In this document: piece by piece, positions 1 through 8,713 of the stretch
How positions within the stretch are numbered: the first letter of the stretch is position 1
Layout: each line of letters starts with the position of its first letter
Assembly: GCA_902518075.1 (NCBI GenBank)
Contig: CABYEX010000007.1
Span: 1 to 50,150, forward strand
Length of the DNA stretch: 50,150 nt
Direction: 5' to 3'
Origin: Halieaceae bacterium
Lineage (GTDB): Bacteria; Pseudomonadota; Gammaproteobacteria; Pseudomonadales; Halieaceae
Program-made: the position numbers and the translations under genes
The notes under the pieces: model-generated
The model's input: the letters and a program-made list of their open reading frames with translations, nothing else
What the model was told of the DNA's origin: nothing
Database searches by the model: none

Positions 1-1799
1 TGGCTGGTGGGGAGCTGTTGGTCCGCATGGCGCAGCCTGTCACCTTTGAACGTGGCGCACTCGCCGCTAATAATGGTGATGTCAGTATCGATGTTGATTG
101 GTTGCGGCAGAGTCTGAAAGAGTGGGTCGGCTCCATTACGCTGACGGGGCCACAGCCAGCGCAATTGCGATGGCGCCTGTCAGCGCTCGAAAACGCATTT
201 GCGGTGACGGGGGATCTGTCGGTACCCGACCTGTCTGTGTCATCCAGCCGAATCGAAGTTGAGGTAGCTCCTTTTGCGGGCACCCCGACAGGCACACCCC
301 TCATAACAGCTCAGGCCGGCGCCCGATTGCCGCTAACAGAGCCGCTGTCCAACAGGCATGTGACGGTGGAGTTCGCGGTCGTGGTTAGCGATGCGGGTGG
401 GGGCAGCGCCACCTTGACCGCGTCGCAGCTCGAATCGGCGTTCACAGAGGAGCGGCTCGCAGGGCGCCTTGAGGCGACATGGGATGGCGCACTGGCCGAA
501 GCTGATATCACCTTGCCACATGCCGAGATTTTTCTTAGGGATATCGACTTGGGAGAATCCCGGGTCAGCGAGTTTCGCACCGCGATCACGGGCTCTATGG
601 ATCCTGACAGCGGTATGCTCTCCTTGAAGACATCAGAGACGCATCTCTTTGTAACAGGGGTCGACTGGGCAACAGACGTTCGCAGTAGCGGTCTGTCGGT
701 GACGGCGAGTGCAGAGCAGCAAAGTATGATTGGCTCTCTGCAGATTGAGTCGCGGTCGGCCGGCACTTCTTTTCCCGGTATAGATGTGATCGCCAGTGCC
801 AGTGCGGCGGGTCGCACTGTGCAAGCTGAATTAACGGGGTTTGCACCCTGGGGATCGCTGGGCACCTTGACTGCACAGTATCAAGAGGGCCAACCGCTGC
901 GGTTTGAGGCGCGGGTAGACAGCACGCTGTGGGATTGGCCATCCCTACAGTCGACCTTGTCGGCCTCGGCTCTGGAGCTGGCTGACATAGAGATCGCGAG
1001 TCTCAACCTCAGCCTTAATGCCTCAGGCGAGTGGCGTGAGGAGGGGATCGTTGCGACCCTGTCGGGGCAGGCCAGAGAGGGTTATTTCAGTACTGCGGGG
1101 ATGGGTGTGGCCGGGCTGAGAACAGCCCCCTTTACGATGCGCTTCGCGGGTCACGAGATCGCACCCGTGACGCCCATCGAGTTCTCGCTCGATGCCGTCA
1201 ATACCGGCGTGACGCTGACCGATCTGGCCGGCACCGTGGGCAAAGATGATCGGGGCTGGCTACTGATCCACGGCGAGGGCCGCGCATTGGGGGGTGAACT
1301 GGTCATCGACCAGTTCCGGGATTTTTCTGCTGACGGTCCGTTGGGAACGGTTCATCTCAACAATATTGACCTTGCTGCAGTCGTCGATGTCGCGGGTACT
1401 GAGGGGGTCAATATTCAGGGAAGAGCGACTGCGGCATTGCCGCTAGTATGGAAAAACGGCATGGTGCTGGTCGACGCCGGAACCCTAAGGGGCACGCCCG
1501 GATTTTTGCGATATCAGCCGTCGGTGGACCCGTCAGCGATTGACCAGCGGGTCAGTGCTGTCGCTGCAGCACTGTCGAACCTGCAATTTGAGCAGCTCGA
1601 TGCCGATATCACCCTCGATGAATCAGGAGTGCTGTTTTTGCAAACCTCGGTCCTGGGTAGCAACCCGGACTATGAGAATGGCCGCCAGGTGAAATTGAAT
1701 TTGACTCTGGAAAATAATCTACTCAGTCTGATAAAAAGCCTGCAAACGATTGAGTCGGTCAATTTGTGGGTGACGCGGAAGTTTGAGCAACAACACTGA
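1..1799 (+). CDS. ydbH: YdbH family AsmA-like envelope protein, C-terminal part (5' end outside window)
   Basis: The reading frame is open through the left edge of the window, so this is the C-terminal ~600 residues of a larger protein (E. coli YdbH is about 880 aa). The visible part is rich in alternating beta-strand patterns typical of AsmA/TamB/YhdP bridge proteins. The last ~100 residues carry the most recognisable YdbH stretch, with GSNPDYENGRQVKLNLTLE near the end. YdbH is known with TamB and YhdP as a protein that moves phospholipids between inner and outer membrane. The identification is supported by the next two genes, a YnbE-type lipoprotein and a YdbL-type periplasmic protein, which is the E. 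coli gene order. The signal anchor expected at the N-terminus cannot be seen. The stop codon lies inside the YnbE upstream region, 19 bases before its start, so the genes are probably co-transcribed. Confidence 0.85.
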   Translation, partial: AGGELLVRMAQPVTFERGALAANNGDVSIDVDWLRQSLKEWVGSITLTGPQPAQLRWRLSALENAFAVTGDLSVPDLSVSSSRIEVEVAPFAGTPTGTPLITAQAGARLPLTEPLSNRHVTVEFAVVVSDAGGGSATLTASQLESAFTEERLAGRLEATWDGALAEADITLPHAEIFLRDIDLGESRVSEFRTAITGSMDPDSGMLSLKTSETHLFVTGVDWATDVRSSGLSVTASAEQQSMIGSLQIESRSAGTSFPGIDVIASASAAGRTVQAELTGFAPWGSLGTLTAQYQEGQPLRFEARVDSTLWDWPSLQSTLSASALELADIEIASLNLSLNASGEWREEGIVATLSGQAREGYFSTAGMGVAGLRTAPFTMRFAGHEIAPVTPIEFSLDAVNTGVTLTDLAGTVGKDDRGWLLIHGEGRALGGELVIDQFRDFSADGPLGTVHLNNIDLAAVVDVAGTEGVNIQGRATAALPLVWKNGMVLVDAGTLRGTPGFLRYQPSVDPSAIDQRVSAVAAALSNLQFEQLDADITLDESGVLFLQTSVLGSNPDYENGRQVKLNLTLENNLLSLIKSLQTIESVNLWVTRKFEQQH

Positions 1800-1818
1800 G
1801 TCCGTGAGAGAGGCAGAT

Positions 1819-2010
1819 ATGCTGGCAAAACGTTGTTTTGCAATTATCCTTTTGGCTACGGGGTGTTGGGGTTGCACGCCCACGGTTGCAGTCGCACCTC
1901 CCGAGGGTCCGATTGAGCTCAACATCAACGTCAAGATCGAGCATGAGATCAAGGTGCAAGTGGACAAAGAGCTTGATGATCTCTTCGCTGAAGACAGCGA
2001 GCTGTTTTAG
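1819..2010 (+). CDS. ynbE: YnbE family small outer-membrane lipoprotein
   Basis: This 63-residue protein starts with a short hydrophobic signal (residues 5-15) and has two candidate lipidation cysteines, Cys16 (context LATGC) and Cys19 (context WGC-TP). After the signal come the family hallmarks GPIELNINVKIEHEIKVQVD and a short acidic tail ending in LF. E. coli YnbE has the Cys directly before TP, which would point to Cys19, but the residues before Cys16 fit a lipobox better. YnbE is known to form a beta-stacked multimer that contacts the C-terminus of YdbH at the outer membrane. The ATG at 1819 is chosen because a purine-rich GAGAGAGG lies just upstream; an earlier TTG in frame would put the signal sequence internal. 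It sits between ydbH and ydbL in an evident operon. Confidence 0.85.
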   Translation: MLAKRCFAIILLATGCWGCTPTVAVAPPEGPIELNINVKIEHEIKVQVDKELDDLFAEDSELF

Positions 2011-2042
2011 GCGATGCAGACCGTCAATTTGAGGAGGCAGCA

Positions 2043-2375
2043 ATGACCCATCTTAAAAAACTGATCCTGATGACCCTGCTTGTGCTGGTCACGCTGTCAG
2101 CCACCGCGATGGATCTGAACACGGCCAAGTCCAGGGGGTTTTTGGGTGAGCAACAGAACGGCTACCTCGGGTTGGTCAATTCTAGCCTGCCCGATGACGC
2201 CAAGAGCCTCATGCGGCAGGTCAATGATCGACGGCGGGCAAATTATCAATCTATCGCCCGCTCTAACGGCATTGATCTCAAGTCTGTGGAATCACTTGCA
2301 GGCCAGAAAGCGATAAATAAGACTGCTCGGGGCCACTTTATTCAGGCGCCCAACGGACAGTGGATCAAGAAGTAG
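2043..2375 (+). CDS. ydbL: YdbL family (DUF1318) periplasmic protein
   Basis: The 110-residue product has a clear Sec signal peptide: KK at residues 5-6, a leucine-rich core to about residue 18 and a cleavage context SATA-M near residue 22. The mature part is a small helical DUF1318 domain with a GFLGEQ.NGYLGLV segment, an arginine-rich QVNDRRRANYQSIA segment and a terminal NGQWIKK. In E. coli YdbL modulates the YdbH-YnbE bridge and limits YnbE multimerisation. The start has a GGAGGC ribosome binding site 6-7 bases upstream. Length (E. coli 108 aa) and gene order match the family. It is the last gene of the operon; no clear terminator is visible after it. Confidence 0.85.
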   Translation: MTHLKKLILMTLLVLVTLSATAMDLNTAKSRGFLGEQQNGYLGLVNSSLPDDAKSLMRQVNDRRRANYQSIARSNGIDLKSVESLAGQKAINKTARGHFIQAPNGQWIKK

Positions 2376-2428
2376 GAGCCCGTTAACCTCTTCGCGTCAG
2401 GCAATCTGGTATCGCGAGTAATGGGCGG

Positions 2429-3283
2429 CTAGCTCAACACGGATATCGAGATCGGTTTGCCAAAGAGGTAGCCCTGCCTTTGTGGAAACCCAGCTCCTGC
2501 GAGAGCGGACGTTGTCCCTCTATCTAAATGCCCCACACGACTGCGTCGAGGCTCAAATCACGACAGATATTGGCCAGAGAGACGATGATCAATCTGGGCC
2601 GCCGCTAATTCAGGGCTGCGGTAAATGAACCGTCAATTTTCACGGCATTGGTTTGCAGTTCGCAGAGCCGGTTGAGGTTTGATAAGACGGTGCCAAGGTC
2701 GCCCACTGAGACTTTGACGCCATGTTCCCGTAGCTTCGTAATTTCATCCTTCAGTACGCTCTCGTTCGTCACCAGTGCGGTTTCTGTGATCTCGAAATTT
2801 AGCAATTCCAGCGATTTGACATTGTTTTGCAATCGCTACCAAGCGATCTGTCAGGCCGCGGTAGACGAACTAGCATGGGCTGATATTGAGAGATAATTCC
2901 ATGCCGCGTGGTGCGAGTTGCCCCTAGCGAGCCAAAGTAAAGGCGGAGTGCATCAATAGCTCACCAACCTGGACCATCAAGCCCATGTGCTCAATGAGCG
3001 TGATGAAGCGGTGGGGTGGTGGGATGGGAGCCCCTTCTGCCGCGAGCGGTATCGCCAATGCCTTACAGCCGAACGCTTCTTCGGTTTCGAGCATCACCAT
3101 TGGCTGCAGCGCGATAGGGATCGAACCCGGCCGCAGACAGTGCTGTGCCGCTTGGCTGATTGCTCGATCGTCGTTCAGCTCGCCTTTCTTTCCCGCCATT
3201 CTGGAATGCGGCCTCTTGGTCTCGTTCACCGTTGATTGTCGAGCCATAGTGCTCCCCCGGAAAAGACTGTAGGGGAAAGTCAT
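2429..3283 (-). pseudogene. Decayed EAL-domain (c-di-GMP phosphodiesterase) gene
   Basis: Read on the minus strand, an almost full-length EAL domain can be pieced together from three frame segments. The N-terminal half (3283 to 2927) has ALQPMVMLETEEAFGCKAL and PPHRFITLIEHMGLMVQVGE, matching the domain start, but the EAL signature Glu is Lys (KAL). After a stop at 2924-2926 the same frame continues with MELSLNISP, a second stop at 2870-2872, then GLTDRLVAI. A frame change follows near 2835 into LELLNFEITETALV, KVSVGDLGTVLSNLNRL and AVKIDGSF. Further stops are at 2605-2607 and 2524-2526, and another frame change leads to QGYLFGKP at 2451-2476, the domain's usual C-terminus. With at least four stops, two frameshifts and loss of the catalytic Glu the gene is dead. 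An upstream sensory region is not visible. Confidence 0.8.
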
Positions 3284-3735
3284 TTAAGGTCAGTCGCCCA
3301 TTAGAGACTCCGTTCATGTGTTTTATGACCTGGAAGTTACGTCATCCTTGACTTCACGAATACCAAGCGTAGCGAACCGTTATGCAATTACGGACAATTG
3401 CCGAGCCATCATGGATTTGTAAACCGCTGATAAAGGCGAGAATTGTTGGTATCACCCCCACTCTCGCCCGGTGTTGGCGAGACGGGTATCGCAGCTGACA
3501 ATAGCCGCTATCGGCACTGGGCATGATGACTTGTCTTGTCCGGCGCAGACTCATGCGCTACTGTCGGCCGCCAGCCTAGGGCGCCGATGAAACTATGGCG
3601 GCGCAGGCTTCTGAGTTCAATGGCATAAGCTATGTCATTATTTTGTCATCGTAGAGGCGGTCAGCACTCGCAGTCCGCCAAGCTCCTTTTGAGTGAAGCG
3701 GCAGGCCCCTCAGGCCCGCGCTTGAGGTAAACGTT
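3284..3735. other. Intergenic region upstream of the beta-oxidation operon
   Basis: This stretch of about 450 bases has no convincing gene. A minus-strand open frame (3354-3554) has no recognisable domain and no good start context. The region presumably contains the promoter of the downstream plus-strand operon; an A/T-rich patch at about 3610-3650 is the likeliest place, but no clear -35/-10 pair stands out. Confidence 0.5.
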
Positions 3736-4986
3736 ATGGATTTAGGTATTTCAGAAAAGGTGGCGCCGCTGCTCGAGCGGGTCCGAAGCTTCATTAACGA
3801 GCAGGTCATGCCGGTGGAGCACGAGTTCGTCGCCGAGATCGAGGTCGACGATCCATTTGTTCTCACTGACCGTCAGGCGGAGATTCTGAAATCTTTGAAA
3901 ACCCAGGCCCGCGAAGCGGGCTTGTGGAATTTCTTTCTGACCGGTGAGGAGGGCTGCGGTCTCAATACCGTCGAATATGCCTACCTGGCAGAGGCGATGG
4001 GCAAGTCGCGCTTGGCCGCCGAGGTCTTCAATTGCTCTGCGCCGGATACTGGCAACATGGAAGTACTGCATAAATACGGCAGTGAAGCCCAGAAAAAGCA
4101 TTGGTTGGAACCCCTGCTCGCGGGCGACATTCGGTCATGCTTTGGTATGACGGAACCGGCTGTCGCCTCATCCGATGCTACCAATATCTGCACCTCGGCT
4201 ACCCTCGAGGGGAACGAGTGGGTCATTAACGGCGAGAAGCATTGGACGTCTGGCGCTGGTGACCCACGCTGCAAGATTATGATCTGCATGGTCAAAACCG
4301 ACCCCGAGGCCCCCAAGCACCTCCAGCAGTCACAGATCCTCGTGCCGATGGATACGCCAGGGGTAAATATTGTCCGACCGCTCAAGGTATTCAATATGTT
4401 GGATGCACCGCATGGACACATGCGCGTCAAACTCGAGAATGTGCGTGTGCCCAAGGACAACATCATTCTCGGTCTCGGCCGCGGCTTCGAAATCTCGCAG
4501 GGGCGTCTCGGACCGGGTCGAATCCACCATTGTATGCGTTCCATTGGCTCAGCAGAAAAAGCGCTTGAGCTGCTGTGCGAGCGAGCGACCGAGCGCGAAG
4601 CGTTTGGTCGCCCCCTCTACAAACTCGGCGGCAACATCGACATCATTGCCGATGCACGCATGAACATTGAGCAGGCCCGATTACTCACGCTTAAAACCGC
4701 TTGGATGATGGACCACACTTCGCCCAAAGAAGCCCGTATTTGGATCTCGATGATTAAGACGGTGGTGCCGAACATGGCACTGAAGGTCATTGACGATGCG
4801 ATTCAGATACACGGCGGCATCGGGGTGTCGCAGGACACGCCGCTGGCCGAGATGTGGTCCGGGCAGCGCACGCTGCGTCTGGCGGACGGCCCCGATGCGG
4901 TGCACCGCATGGTCGTGGGCCGCAATGAGATCAAACAATACTTGGCGGAGGCCGGCGAGGTCGCTGCAACCTTCCGCGATGGTTGA
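3736..4986 (+). CDS. Acyl-CoA dehydrogenase, ACAD10/11-like
   Basis: This 416-residue flavoprotein would insert an alpha,beta double bond into an acyl-CoA. Helical N-terminal domain (about 1-125), beta middle domain starting with the flavin-binding FGMTEP (136-141) and containing WVINGEKHWTSGAG, and helical C-terminal domain with IQIHGGIGVS (356-365) are all present. At the position where medium-chain dehydrogenases carry the catalytic Glu (YEGT) this protein reads ADGPD, so Asp384 is the candidate base; the same ADGPD pattern occurs in the ACAD10/ACAD11 type. Substrate is unknown; branched, hydroxy or long chains are possible. It is the first gene of a tightly packed seven-gene cluster with a MaoC hydratase, SDR and thiolase, so it should catalyse step one of a beta-oxidation cycle. 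A GAGG lies 8 bases before the ATG. Confidence 0.9.
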   Translation: MDLGISEKVAPLLERVRSFINEQVMPVEHEFVAEIEVDDPFVLTDRQAEILKSLKTQAREAGLWNFFLTGEEGCGLNTVEYAYLAEAMGKSRLAAEVFNCSAPDTGNMEVLHKYGSEAQKKHWLEPLLAGDIRSCFGMTEPAVASSDATNICTSATLEGNEWVINGEKHWTSGAGDPRCKIMICMVKTDPEAPKHLQQSQILVPMDTPGVNIVRPLKVFNMLDAPHGHMRVKLENVRVPKDNIILGLGRGFEISQGRLGPGRIHHCMRSIGSAEKALELLCERATEREAFGRPLYKLGGNIDIIADARMNIEQARLLTLKTAWMMDHTSPKEARIWISMIKTVVPNMALKVIDDAIQIHGGIGVSQDTPLAEMWSGQRTLRLADGPDAVHRMVVGRNEIKQYLAEAGEVAATFRDG

Positions 4987-5015
4987 ACACCGATAACACT
5001 GAGGGGACATCAGCG

Positions 5016-5480
5016 ATGGCATTAACGATGGTAAAGCCAGAGGAAATGGAAGCACAGGCGGGGACAAAGCTACCCCCGGGGGAGTGGTTTGAGGTTGATC
5101 AGGAGCGTATCAACACCTTCGCTGACTGCACCGAGGACCATCAGTTCATTCATATCGACGAGGCCGCCGCCGCGCAAACACCGTTTGGTGGCACCATCGC
5201 TCACGGCTTTTTGACGCTGTCGTTAATGACCAAGCTTTGCTCGGAAAATGGCGTATATCCGGAAGGGATTGTCATGGGTGTGAACTACGGGCTCGACAAG
5301 GTGCGTTTTTTAAACCCCGTACGCGCGGGCAAGCGAGTGCGTGCGCATACGGAGATCATGTCAGTCGATCGCAAAGACGCGAACCGGTTTTTGGTCAAGC
5401 AGGCCGTCACGGTCGAGATCGAGGGGGAGGACACCCCAGCGGTCTATGCCGAGTGGCTCGGCATGTCGATCACTGGCTGA
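5016..5480 (+). CDS. MaoC-like (R)-specific enoyl-CoA hydratase
   Basis: The 154-residue protein is a single hotdog-fold MaoC domain that hydrates trans-2-enoyl-CoA to (R)-3-hydroxyacyl-CoA. The hydratase-2 catalytic motif is visible as Asp41 and His46 in TEDHQFIHID, followed by PFGGTIAHGFLTLSL, the typical helix that buries the acyl chain, and a KVRFLNPVRAG strand. The ATG at 5016 is preferred over an earlier in-frame TTG at 4983 because GAGGGGAC precedes it at good distance. The gene begins 29 bases after the dehydrogenase and is followed 17 bases later by the SDR. (R)-stereochemistry fits the MFE2-like dehydrogenase that follows, rather than the FadB-type (S)-route. Confidence 0.88.
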   Translation: MALTMVKPEEMEAQAGTKLPPGEWFEVDQERINTFADCTEDHQFIHIDEAAAAQTPFGGTIAHGFLTLSLMTKLCSENGVYPEGIVMGVNYGLDKVRFLNPVRAGKRVRAHTEIMSVDRKDANRFLVKQAVTVEIEGEDTPAVYAEWLGMSITG

Positions 5481-5497
5481 TGGATTGGGGACAGAAT

Positions 5498-6415
5498 ATG
5501 ACGATTCGATATGACGACAAAGTAGCGCTGGTGACCGGCGCGGGCGGTGGCTTGGGCAGAAGCCATGCCATTGAACTGGCCAAGCGGGGCGCCAAGGTGG
5601 TGGTTAATGACCTCGGTGGCTCCGTTTCGGGAGAGGGCGCCAACTCACAGGCCTCTCTCGATGTGGTGGCCGAGATCGAAGCACTTGGCGGCGAGGCCAT
5701 GGCACACGGCGCCAATGTGGCTGACCTCGAACAGGTGCTGGATATGGTCGCACAGACCATGGGCCGCTGGGGGCGTCTCGATATTCTCGTAAACAACGCG
5801 GGCATCCTCCGGGACAAGAGCTTCTCCAAGGGGTCGGTAGAGGATTTCAGGTTGGTGACCGATGTGCACCTGATGGGCTCCGTCCACTGCACCAAGGCGT
5901 GCTGGGACATCATGAAGGATCAGGAGTATGGTCGTATCGTTATGACATCTTCCTCGAGCGGGCTCTATGGCAATTTTGGCCAGACCAACTACGGTGCCTC
6001 CAAGATGGGGATGATCGGCATGATGAACACGCTGGCTCAAGAAGGTGCCAAGTACAACGTCAAAATCAATGCGCTGGCGCCGACAGCAGGCACACGGATG
6101 ACAGAGGGGTTGATTGAAGAGAAGGCATTCGCCCTGCTCACACCGGAGACAGTGACACCGGCAGTGCTGTATCTGGTGTCAGAAGACGCGCCGACTCGCA
6201 CTATTTTGGCAGCTGGGGCGGGAAGCTTCGCCGTTGCCAAGATTGTCGAGACGGAAGGTATGTGGCTACCCGAAGCGGAGCAAACCCCTGAGGGCATTGC
6301 TGCCAACTGGGCCCAGATCTCTGAGGGCGGTGAGCGCGCCTTGCAAGCGGGATATGAGCAGAGCATCAAAATGGTAGCTCAGGCAGCCAAAGGGTTGGGG
6401 CTGGAGATGGGGTGA
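5498..6415 (+). CDS. SDR family (3R)-hydroxyacyl-CoA dehydrogenase, MFE2-like
   Basis: A 305-residue short-chain dehydrogenase with TGAGGGLG (13-20) for NAD(P) binding, VNNAG (98-102) and a catalytic set Ser152, Tyr165, Lys169 (YGASK). The N-terminal VVVNDLGGSVSGEG segment and the C-terminal extension beyond the catalytic core resemble the dehydrogenase unit of peroxisomal multifunctional enzyme type 2. It should oxidise the (R)-3-hydroxyacyl-CoA produced by the MaoC neighbour to the 3-ketoacyl-CoA. The start at 5498 has GGGGACAGA just upstream; an alternative ATG at 5480 overlaps the maoC stop and would add six residues. The frame is open further upstream, but that part lies over the maoC gene and is not coding for this protein. 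Confidence 0.88.
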   Translation: MTIRYDDKVALVTGAGGGLGRSHAIELAKRGAKVVVNDLGGSVSGEGANSQASLDVVAEIEALGGEAMAHGANVADLEQVLDMVAQTMGRWGRLDILVNNAGILRDKSFSKGSVEDFRLVTDVHLMGSVHCTKACWDIMKDQEYGRIVMTSSSSGLYGNFGQTNYGASKMGMIGMMNTLAQEGAKYNVKINALAPTAGTRMTEGLIEEKAFALLTPETVTPAVLYLVSEDAPTRTILAAGAGSFAVAKIVETEGMWLPEAEQTPEGIAANWAQISEGGERALQAGYEQSIKMVAQAAKGLGLEMG

Positions 6416-6555
6416 TGAGCGGGTGTTCGGTATAGCCTTTGTCATGATGCATTGCTTATGCCGTGCTCAAAATTTCCAGCTTGGCCAGCGACAGCTGGCT
6501 CGGGCGCCCCAACTTAGTTAACACTTTTTACTCACAAAACAGGAAGGATACGAAC

Positions 6556-7734
6556 ATGAGAGAGGCGGTCATTGTTTCAACTGCACGCACCCCAATAGGC
6601 AAGGCTTACCGGGGCAGCTTCAATAATCTGGCCTCGCCAACCCTCGCGGGTCACGCGATTAGCGCAGCGGTAGAGCGCGCGGGTATCGAGGCGGATCGCG
6701 TCGAAGACTGCATCATGGGAGCCGCGCTGACTCAGGGCAGCCAGGGCGGCAACATTGGCCGCACGGCGGCACTCCGTGCGGGCCTGCCCGTCAGCGTGTC
6801 AGGCATGACAATCGATCGTCAGTGCTCCTCCGGCATGATGGCTGTCGCCACTGCGGCGAAGCAGGTGCTTCATGACGGCATGGAGGTTGTGGTTGGCGGC
6901 GGCGTGGACTCCATCTCGCTGGTGCAGAACGAGCACATGAATCTGCACCGCGCTGCCGATGAAGAGCTGCTGGCCATGCACAAGGACATCTATATGCCAA
7001 TGCTGCAGACCGCTGAGGTGGTCGCGGCGCGATATAACGTGAGCCGTGACGCCATGGACGAGTATGGTCTGCAGTCCCAGCAGCGCGCGGCGGCGGCCTA
7101 CGAGGCAGGGAAGTTTGAAGACGAGCTGGTTCACGTCACCTGTGAGCGCATTGTCTATGACAAGGAGACGGGTGAGCAGTCGACCGCTGAAGTCACGGTG
7201 AGTGCCGATGAGGGCGTTCGTGCTTCCACCCTCGAAGGTGTGCAGGGCCTGCGGACCGTTATCGAGGGTGGCACCATCACCGCGGGCAATGCGTCCCAGT
7301 TGTCTGATGGCGCCTCCGCACAGGTCGTGATGGAAGCGGCGACCGCTGAGAAACTGGGCTTGAATCCCCTTGGTGCTTACCGCGGGATCGCGGTAGCAGG
7401 TTGCGAACCCGATGAGATGGGTATCGGTCCGGTGTTTGCCGTACCGAAGCTTCTTAAGGAGCATGGCTTGACGGTGGACGACATCGGCCTGTGGGAGCTG
7501 AACGAGGCGTTTGCGGTACAGGTACTGTACTGCCGAGACACGCTGGGCATCGACAACGATAAGCTCAATGTCGACGGCGGCGCGATTGCTGTAGGCCACC
7601 CTTACGGCATGAGTGGCTCGCGACTTCTTGGTCACGCGCTGATTGAAGGTAAGCGCCGCGGCGTCAAATACGTTGTTGTCACCATGTGCGTAGGTGGCGG
7701 TATGGGTGCTGCTGGCTTGTTCGAGGTGTTTTAA
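6556..7734 (+). CDS. Acetyl-CoA C-acyltransferase (thiolase)
   Basis: This 392-residue degradative-type thiolase would cleave 3-ketoacyl-CoA with CoA to acetyl-CoA and a shortened acyl-CoA. Catalytic residues are all present: nucleophile Cys90 in DRQCSSGM, His348 in [12 protein letters not shown] and Cys378 in [10 protein letters not shown]. Length is standard. The ATG at 6556 is chosen because AGGAAGGA lies seven bases upstream and the protein then begins with the family-typical [15 protein letters not shown] frame extension back to 6463 is unlikely to be translated. The 140-base gap after the SDR is the largest in the cluster and could hold an extra promoter. The next gene starts directly on the base after the stop codon. 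Confidence 0.92.
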   Translation: MREAVIVSTARTPIGKAYRGSFNNLASPTLAGHAISAAVERAGIEADRVEDCIMGAALTQGSQGGNIGRTAALRAGLPVSVSGMTIDRQCSSGMMAVATAAKQVLHDGMEVVVGGGVDSISLVQNEHMNLHRAADEELLAMHKDIYMPMLQTAEVVAARYNVSRDAMDEYGLQSQQRAAAAYEAGKFEDELVHVTCERIVYDKETGEQSTAEVTVSADEGVRASTLEGVQGLRTVIEGGTITAGNASQLSDGASAQVVMEAATAEKLGLNPLGAYRGIAVAGCEPDEMGIGPVFAVPKLLKEHGLTVDDIGLWELNEAFAVQVLYCRDTLGIDNDKLNVDGGAIAVGHPYGMSGSRLLGHALIEGKRRGVKYVVVTMCVGGGMGAAGLFEVF

Positions 7735-8712
7735 ATGAAAGCTGTCGTTTGTTGTGAGCACGGCCTGCCCGATCGTCTGGACTTGGTCGACGACTGGCCA
7801 TCGCCGGAGTTGGGCGATAACGATGTCCGGATTCGGGTCAAGGCCGCAGGCCTGAACTTCCCCGATGTGCTGATCATCCAGGGCAAGTACCAGGTCCAAC
7901 CCGAGCTGCCGTTCATCCCGGGCGGTGAGTGCGCGGGCGTTGTAGAAGCCGTCGGCGCCTCGGTCACCCGCTGGAAAGTGGGTGACGAAGTCATCCACAG
8001 CGGAGGCTCTGGGAGCTTCTGCGAGGAGATCGTCGCCAACGAGCTGGCGGTGTTACCCAAGCCACCGGCGCTGTCTTTTGAGGCGGCCGCCGGGATCACG
8101 ATTACGTATCTGACTTCTTATCACGCTCTGGTTCAAAGGGCGAACCTTCAGCCCGGTGAGACGCTCTTGGTATTGGGTGCCGCAGGCGGTGTTGGCAGCA
8201 CGGCCGTCGAGCTGGGCAAGGCGTTTGGTGCGACGGTGATCGCCGCGGCGAGTAGCGATGACAAGCTGGCACTGTGCACTGAGCTGGGTGCGGATCACGT
8301 CATCAATTACAGCAATGAATCGCTGAAGGATCGGGTAAAGGAGCTGACTGGTGGTGCCGGCGTTGACGTCGTGTATGACCCGGTGGGCGGCGACTTCAGC
8401 GAGCCTGCGGTGCGCTCGATGGGCTGGAAAGGGCGTTATTTGGTGATCGGATTCGCCTCCGGGCCCATACCCAGCATTCCTCTCAATCTGACGTTGCTCA
8501 AAGGCTGCTCGATTGTGGGCGTCTTCTGGGGCCGGTTTACGATGGAAGAGACCGAGGTACATCTGGCTAACATCGACACCCTGTGGCAATGGTTTGAGGA
8601 AGGTAAGATCAAGCCCGTTATCACCGATGTGTTTCCGATCGAAGAATACAAGGATGCCTACGCGGCAATGATGGAACGCCGCGCCAAGGGCAAGGTGATT
8701 CTCACCTTCTGA
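7735..8712 (+). CDS. NADPH:quinone oxidoreductase-like MDR enzyme
   Basis: A 325-residue zinc-free medium-chain dehydrogenase/reductase of the zeta-crystallin type. The GroES-like N-terminal half has AAGLNFPDVLIIQGKYQ and PGGECAGVV; the Rossmann half has LGAAGGVGS (147-155) for NADPH and VYDPVGG further on. Family members reduce quinones or the double bond of enones and enoyl-CoAs, so within this cluster it may reduce an unsaturated intermediate; that role is inference. The start ATG follows the thiolase TAA without any spacing (TAAATG), indicating translational coupling. Confidence 0.85.
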   Translation: MKAVVCCEHGLPDRLDLVDDWPSPELGDNDVRIRVKAAGLNFPDVLIIQGKYQVQPELPFIPGGECAGVVEAVGASVTRWKVGDEVIHSGGSGSFCEEIVANELAVLPKPPALSFEAAAGITITYLTSYHALVQRANLQPGETLLVLGAAGGVGSTAVELGKAFGATVIAAASSDDKLALCTELGADHVINYSNESLKDRVKELTGGAGVDVVYDPVGGDFSEPAVRSMGWKGRYLVIGFASGPIPSIPLNLTLLKGCSIVGVFWGRFTMEETEVHLANIDTLWQWFEEGKIKPVITDVFPIEEYKDAYAAMMERRAKGKVILTF

Positions 8713-8713
8713 C

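Noticed and set aside
311..865. Long antisense open frames inside ydbH
   Set aside because: They mirror the codon bias of the plus-strand gene and encode no recognisable protein.
3354..3554. Minus-strand 66-codon open frame in the gap before the beta-oxidation operon
   Set aside because: No recognisable domain, no ribosome binding site and composition like non-coding sequence.
6799..7998. 399-codon minus-strand open frame opposite the thiolase gene
   Set aside because: The plus strand encodes a complete thiolase with all catalytic residues; the antisense frame has no domain and crosses a gene boundary.
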